This document shows, one piece after another, positions 62,855-64,000 of a DNA stretch of 64,000 nt. The notes under the pieces are model-generated. The model saw nothing but the letters and a program-made list of their open reading frames with translations, had not been told where the DNA came from and ran no database searches. The stretch spans positions 372,001-436,000 of the forward strand of contig CAVZZP010000004.1 in assembly GCA_963779765.1 (NCBI GenBank), written 5' to 3'. This DNA is from Silicimonas sp963779765. GTDB taxonomy: Bacteria; Pseudomonadota; Alphaproteobacteria; Rhodobacterales; Rhodobacteraceae. How positions within the stretch are numbered: the first letter of the stretch is position 1; every line of letters starts with the position of its first letter. The position numbers and the translations under genes were made by a program.

Positions 62855-64000
62855 TCAGGTGCGGATCGTGACGATCCGCTCCTCGGTCATTTCGTGGACC
62901 GCATAGCGCGGCCCTTCGCGACCGAAGCCGCTGTTCTTGGTGCCACCATAGGGCATCAGGTCGACGCGAGAGGACGAGGTCTCGTTGACGTGGACGCCGC
63001 CCACCTCGAGCCGCCGCGCGAACTTGAAGGCGTCGTCCATCCGGTTCGTGAAGACGCCCGCTGCCAGACCGTAGGGTGTGGCATTGGCGAGTGCTATCGC
63101 CTCGTCGACGTCGTCGAAGGGCATGAGGCTGAGAACGGGTCCGAAGACCTCCTCCCTCACGATGCGCATGTCGGTCGTGACATTCGTCATCAGCGTCGGC
63201 GGGATTACGGCACAGTCACGCTCGCCGCCTACCAGTCGTTCGGCCCCCTCGTCACACGCCTCGGCGATCCAGTCTTCCACCCGCAACGCCTCGGCCTCGC
63301 TGATGAGCGGGCCGGTCAGTGTGCCCTCGTGGGACGGATCGCCGAAGCGGACCTCTCGGACCGAGGCCGTCAGCCGATCCGACACCTCGTCCAGACGCGA
63401 CCGATGCACGAGGGCGACCTGCACGGAGGTACAGACCTGCCCGGCCTTCCGGTAGGAGGCGCCGACGATCTTCGGCAGCGCCGTCTCCAGATCGGCGTCG
63501 TGGCAGAGGATGGTGTAGGAGATCGACCCAAGCTCCATCTGAGAGCGACGCAGACCCACCTTCGACTGGATGCGCCGCCCGACAGCGGTCGAGCCGGTAA
63601 AGGCGATGAACCGCACGCGTTCGTCCTCGATCACCGGTTCGACCAGACGGCCGGGGCCGAGGAGCACGGACAGAAACCCCTTCGGCATCCCCGCCCGCAC
63701 GAGAATGTCCGCAAGCCGCAGAGTCGTCATCGGCGTCGAACTGGCCGGCTTGACGATTACTGCGTTCCCGGCGGCAAAGGCCGGTGCGATCTTGTGCGCC
63801 ACAGTATTGAGCGGCGAGTTGAAGGGCGTGATGGCGAGGACGACGCCCAATGGAACGCGCAGCGTGAAGGCGAAGCGCCGGTCCTGCCCCGGCGCCCCTC
63901 CGATCGGAACGACTTCGCCCGCAAGGCGGCGCGCTTCCTCGGCGGACAGCCGGAGCGTTTCGAGGCAACGCGTCACCTCGCCCTTCGCATCCGAGCGGGT
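62855..64000 (-). CDS. Aldehyde dehydrogenase family protein, N-terminus beyond right edge
   Basis: At least 381 residues, open to the window edge at its 5' end. Contains the ALDH general-base Glu in MELGSISYTIL (ELGG-type motif with Ser replacing the last Gly) and the nucleophile Cys in RKAGQVCTSVQVALVH, plus FTGSTAVGRRIQSKVGL and EEVFGPVLSLMPFDDVDEAI. NAD(P)+-dependent oxidation of an aldehyde; close relatives include lactaldehyde-type dehydrogenases. Upstream of an SDR gene in the same direction, suggesting an alcohol-to-acid or sugar catabolic route. Confidence 0.9.
   Translation of the reverse strand, partial: TRSDAKGEVTRCLETLRLSAEEARRLAGEVVPIGGAPGQDRRFAFTLRVPLGVVLAITPFNSPLNTVAHKIAPAFAAGNAVIVKPASSTPMTTLRLADILVRAGMPKGFLSVLLGPGRLVEPVIEDERVRFIAFTGSTAVGRRIQSKVGLRRSQMELGSISYTILCHDADLETALPKIVGASYRKAGQVCTSVQVALVHRSRLDEVSDRLTASVREVRFGDPSHEGTLTGPLISEAEALRVEDWIAEACDEGAERLVGGERDCAVIPPTLMTNVTTDMRIVREEVFGPVLSLMPFDDVDEAIALANATPYGLAAGVFTNRMDDAFKFARRLEVGGVHVNETSSSRVDLMPYGGTKNSGFGREGPRYAVHEMTEERIVTIRT

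Noticed and set aside
1..64000. tRNA, rRNA, CRISPR, insertion sequences or prophage
   Set aside because: No cloverleaf with T-loop consensus, no regularly spaced repeats, no transposase or integrase sequence seen. By-eye reading may miss a divergent tRNA; a tRNAscan-SE run would settle it.

Overview
The window reads as a chromosomal segment of a high-GC alphaproteobacterium of the Rhodobacteraceae (Roseobacter group). Supporting signs are the soxBDAG heterotetrameric sarcosine oxidase genes, a tripartite TRAP (DctPQM) importer, a stand-alone CcmI, a MutL/RmuC pair, an Anbu-type proteasome homologue, DUF1127 and DUF1289 small proteins, and an alphaproteobacterial LexA box of the GAAC-N7-GAAC type. 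No rRNA, tRNA, CRISPR array, insertion sequence, phage gene or plasmid origin was recognised. Gene density is high and most genes look like ordinary core or niche-adaptive functions.

Layout. 1-4.4 kb: left-edge-truncated mgtE, guanine deaminase, 8-oxoguanine-type deaminase and hisN. 4.4-8.2 kb: three regulators or small genes plus a quinone oxidoreductase and a BI-1/YccA membrane protein. 8.2-16.3 kb: Ppx/GppA phosphatase, serS, a TspO-like membrane protein, an EF-hand protein, and the minus-strand envelope/ribosome operon yfgM-like/bamB/der/LRR protein. 16.5-25 kb: export genes (RND adaptor and permease, Bcr-type MFS, YnfA, Atm1-type ABC). 25-29.8 kb: LysR regulator, LysM protein, LOG family protein, RarD, host-attachment-family protein. 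30.1-32.8 kb: a two-gene DNA-repair operon, radical SAM protein plus UdgX fusion, with a perfect LexA box touching its start codon. 32.9-40.1 kb: sodB, DUF924, and the sarcosine oxidase genes, interrupted by a Pro/Ala-rich membrane protein gene. 40.3-46.1 kb: ccmI-ruvX-DUF1289, rmuC-mutL, yebC. 46.2-49.1 kb: a very large chemoreceptor. 49.2-55.1 kb: the most unusual cluster, circularly permuted ATP-grasp / alpha-E / transglutaminase / Anbu, followed by two tiny ORFs and a second transglutaminase. 55.3-64 kb: MFS, TRAP importer, two SDRs, lytic transglycosylase, spermidine-synthase-like protein and a right-edge-truncated aldehyde dehydrogenase.

A feature of the sequence itself is that at least nine conserved genes (mgtE, guaD, serS, rarD, soxA, mutL, transglutaminase, alpha-E, ATP-grasp) contain single-base indels, about 16 insertions and 4 deletions by my reading, ten of them inside 49.9-53.2 kb. 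Because the genes include essential single-copy serS and every break is repaired by one base, I read these as consensus errors rather than gene decay, and I annotate each gene across its full span with break points given.

Best candidates for interesting biology: (1) the ATP-grasp/alpha-E/transglutaminase/Anbu cluster, a probable peptide ligation, trimming and proteolysis system of unsolved function; (2) the LexA-controlled radical-SAM/UdgX operon; (3) a TAAACTGA operator-like motif shared by the RND and MFS exporters.
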